Below are positions 5,853-6,913 of a DNA stretch of 6,913 nucleotides, piece by piece. Below the pieces are notes generated by a model. That model saw only the letters and a program-made list of their open reading frames with translations. It had not been told where the DNA came from and did no database searches. The stretch spans positions 1 through 6,913 of the forward strand of contig JAEZSU010000183.1 of the NCBI GenBank assembly GCA_023421635.1, in the 5' to 3' direction. Numbering within the stretch: position 1 is the stretch's first letter; the number at the start of each line of letters is the position of its first letter. The translations under genes were made by a program, and so were the position numbers. The stretch is from Actinomycetes bacterium. Lineage in GTDB: Bacteria; Actinomycetota; Actinomycetes; Actinomycetales; Microbacteriaceae.

Positions 5853-6913
5853 ATGACCTACCCCCGCCCGTCCGCGTTCGGCCACGCCGCGGAGATCACG
5901 CCGAGCCCGCGCTTCCCCGCGGTCGAGGAGGCGGTGCTCGACTTCTGGCGCCGCGACGACACCTTCCGCGCGTCGATCGAACAGCGCGAGGGCGCACCGG
6001 AGTGGGTGTTCTACGACGGCCCGCCGTTCGCCAACGGGCTCCCGCACTACGGGCACCTGCTCACCGGCTACGCGAAAGACCTGTTCCCGCGGTTCCAGAC
6101 CATGCGCGGCCGCAAGGTCGACCGCGTGTTCGGGTGGGACACGCACGGGCTGCCCGCCGAGCTCGAGGCGATGAAGCAGCTCGGGATCACGGAGAAGGAC
6201 GAGATCGAGCGGATGGGCGTCGCCACCTTCAACGCGAAGGCGCGCGAGTCCGTGCTCACGTACACCCGGGAGTGGCAGGACTACGTCACCCGTCAGGCGC
6301 GCTGGGTGGACTTCGAGCGCGGATACAAGACGCTCGACACGACCTACATGGAGTCGGTGCTGTGGGCGTTCAAGACCCTGCACGAGAAGGGCCTCGCCTA
6401 CGAGGGCTACCGTGTGCTGCCGTACTGCTGGCGTGACGAGACGCCGCTGTCCAGCCACGAGCTGCGCATGGACGACGACGTCTACAAGATGCGGCAGGAC
6501 CCGTCCGTCACGGTGACCTTCCCGCTCGTCGGCGCGAAGGCCGAGTCGCTCGGGCTCACCGGTGTCCGGGCGCTCGCCTGGACGACGACCCCGTGGACGC
6601 TGCCGACGAACCTGGCGCTCGCCGTCGGACCCGGCATCCGGTACGTCGTGCTCCCCGCCGGGCCCGCCGGCGCGGCTGACGTGCACCACACGCCGGACGG
6701 CGCGGCCGACGACACGCTCGAGGCGTCCGCGCACCGGTACCTGCTCGCCGCCGACCTCCTGGGCGGCTACGCGAAGGACCTCGGCTACGAGTCGGCGGAG
6801 GATGCGGCGGCCGCCGTGCAGCAGGAGCTCACCGGTGCCGAGCTCGGCGGTGTCGCCTACGACCGGCTGTTCGACTACTACGCCGATGCCGAGGCGTGGG
6901 GCACGCAGGACGC
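5853..6913 (+). CDS. ileS: Isoleucine--tRNA ligase (IleRS), N-terminal 353 residues
   Basis: Cytoplasmic class Ia synthetase that charges tRNA-Ile and edits misactivated valine. The gene is open at the right edge after 353 complete codons, about a third of the usual 1,050-1,100. Visible: [18 protein letters not shown] with the class I signature as HYGH at residues 65-68; [12 protein letters not shown] at 94-105; [14 protein letters not shown] at 190-203; and the CP1 editing-domain entry WTTTPWTLP at 243-251. HYGH and [11 protein letters not shown] mark the eukaryote-like 'type 2' IleS common in actinobacteria, a group associated with natural tolerance of mupirocin. The region at about residues 265-300 ([10 protein letters not shown], then a DGAADD segment) reads as a variable loop. 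KMSKS and the anticodon domain lie outside the window. The ATG at 5853 has GAGG 5 bases upstream and begins with the usual [14 protein letters not shown] N-terminus. Expression is governed by the T-box leader directly upstream. Confidence 0.96.
   Translation, partial: MTYPRPSAFGHAAEITPSPRFPAVEEAVLDFWRRDDTFRASIEQREGAPEWVFYDGPPFANGLPHYGHLLTGYAKDLFPRFQTMRGRKVDRVFGWDTHGLPAELEAMKQLGITEKDEIERMGVATFNAKARESVLTYTREWQDYVTRQARWVDFERGYKTLDTTYMESVLWAFKTLHEKGLAYEGYRVLPYCWRDETPLSSHELRMDDDVYKMRQDPSVTVTFPLVGAKAESLGLTGVRALAWTTTPWTLPTNLALAVGPGIRYVVLPAGPAGAADVHHTPDGAADDTLEASAHRYLLAADLLGGYAKDLGYESAEDAAAAVQQELTGAELGGVAYDRLFDYYADAEAWGTQD

Noticed and set aside
5565..6734. Minus-strand open frame of 389 codons opposite the T-box and ileS
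   Set aside because: Shadow of ileS; it overlaps the T-box leader and the transporter start and shows no recognisable protein features.

Overview
The window is high-GC DNA (about 70% G+C) with strong third-position GC bias. It looks like a Gram-positive actinobacterium of the family Microbacteriaceae, most likely Microbacterium or a near relative. The evidence is the codon use, an actinobacterial ileS with a short T-box leader, a ValS and a DUF559 protein of the kind I recall from that family, and a marked excess of the hexamer GGATGC. The genus is an inference.

Layout, left to right. On the minus strand, a tight operon reads leftwards: valS (368-2938), an 83-residue uncharacterised protein one base after it (115-366), then the first 33 residues of an M3-family (Dcp-type) metallopeptidase that runs off the left edge (1-99). 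A 306-base divergent intergenic region (2939-3244) holds the valS ribosome-binding site, a weak promoter candidate, a 12-bp direct repeat, and the first of two 80-bp structured palindromic repeats. A plus-strand DUF559 (Vsr-like, PD-(D/E)XK-fold) protein gene follows at 3245-4087. The second 80-bp repeat (4142-4221) lies between its end and the end of a convergent, minus-strand MHS-type major facilitator transporter gene (4237-5574). Divergent from that transporter, on the plus strand, are a promoter candidate, an ileS T-box leader (about 5661-5852) and the first 353 codons of ileS (5853 to the right edge).

Functionally, valS and ileS supply the two related class Ia synthetases that charge branched-chain amino acids. 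ileS has a tRNA-sensing leader with an ATC specifier candidate and no terminator-like U-run, so translational control is likely. valS has no comparable leader. The transporter, the DUF559 protein and the 83-residue protein have no proven link to aminoacylation.

The most unusual structure is the pair of 80-bp elements flanking the DUF559 gene. Each has the same exact layout of 12-bp boxes and spacers (12-6-12-20-12-6-12), two boxes per arm, with the arms inverted. Together with the gene they look like a repeat-bounded cassette inserted between valS and the transporter, or like two members of a dispersed intergenic repeat family.
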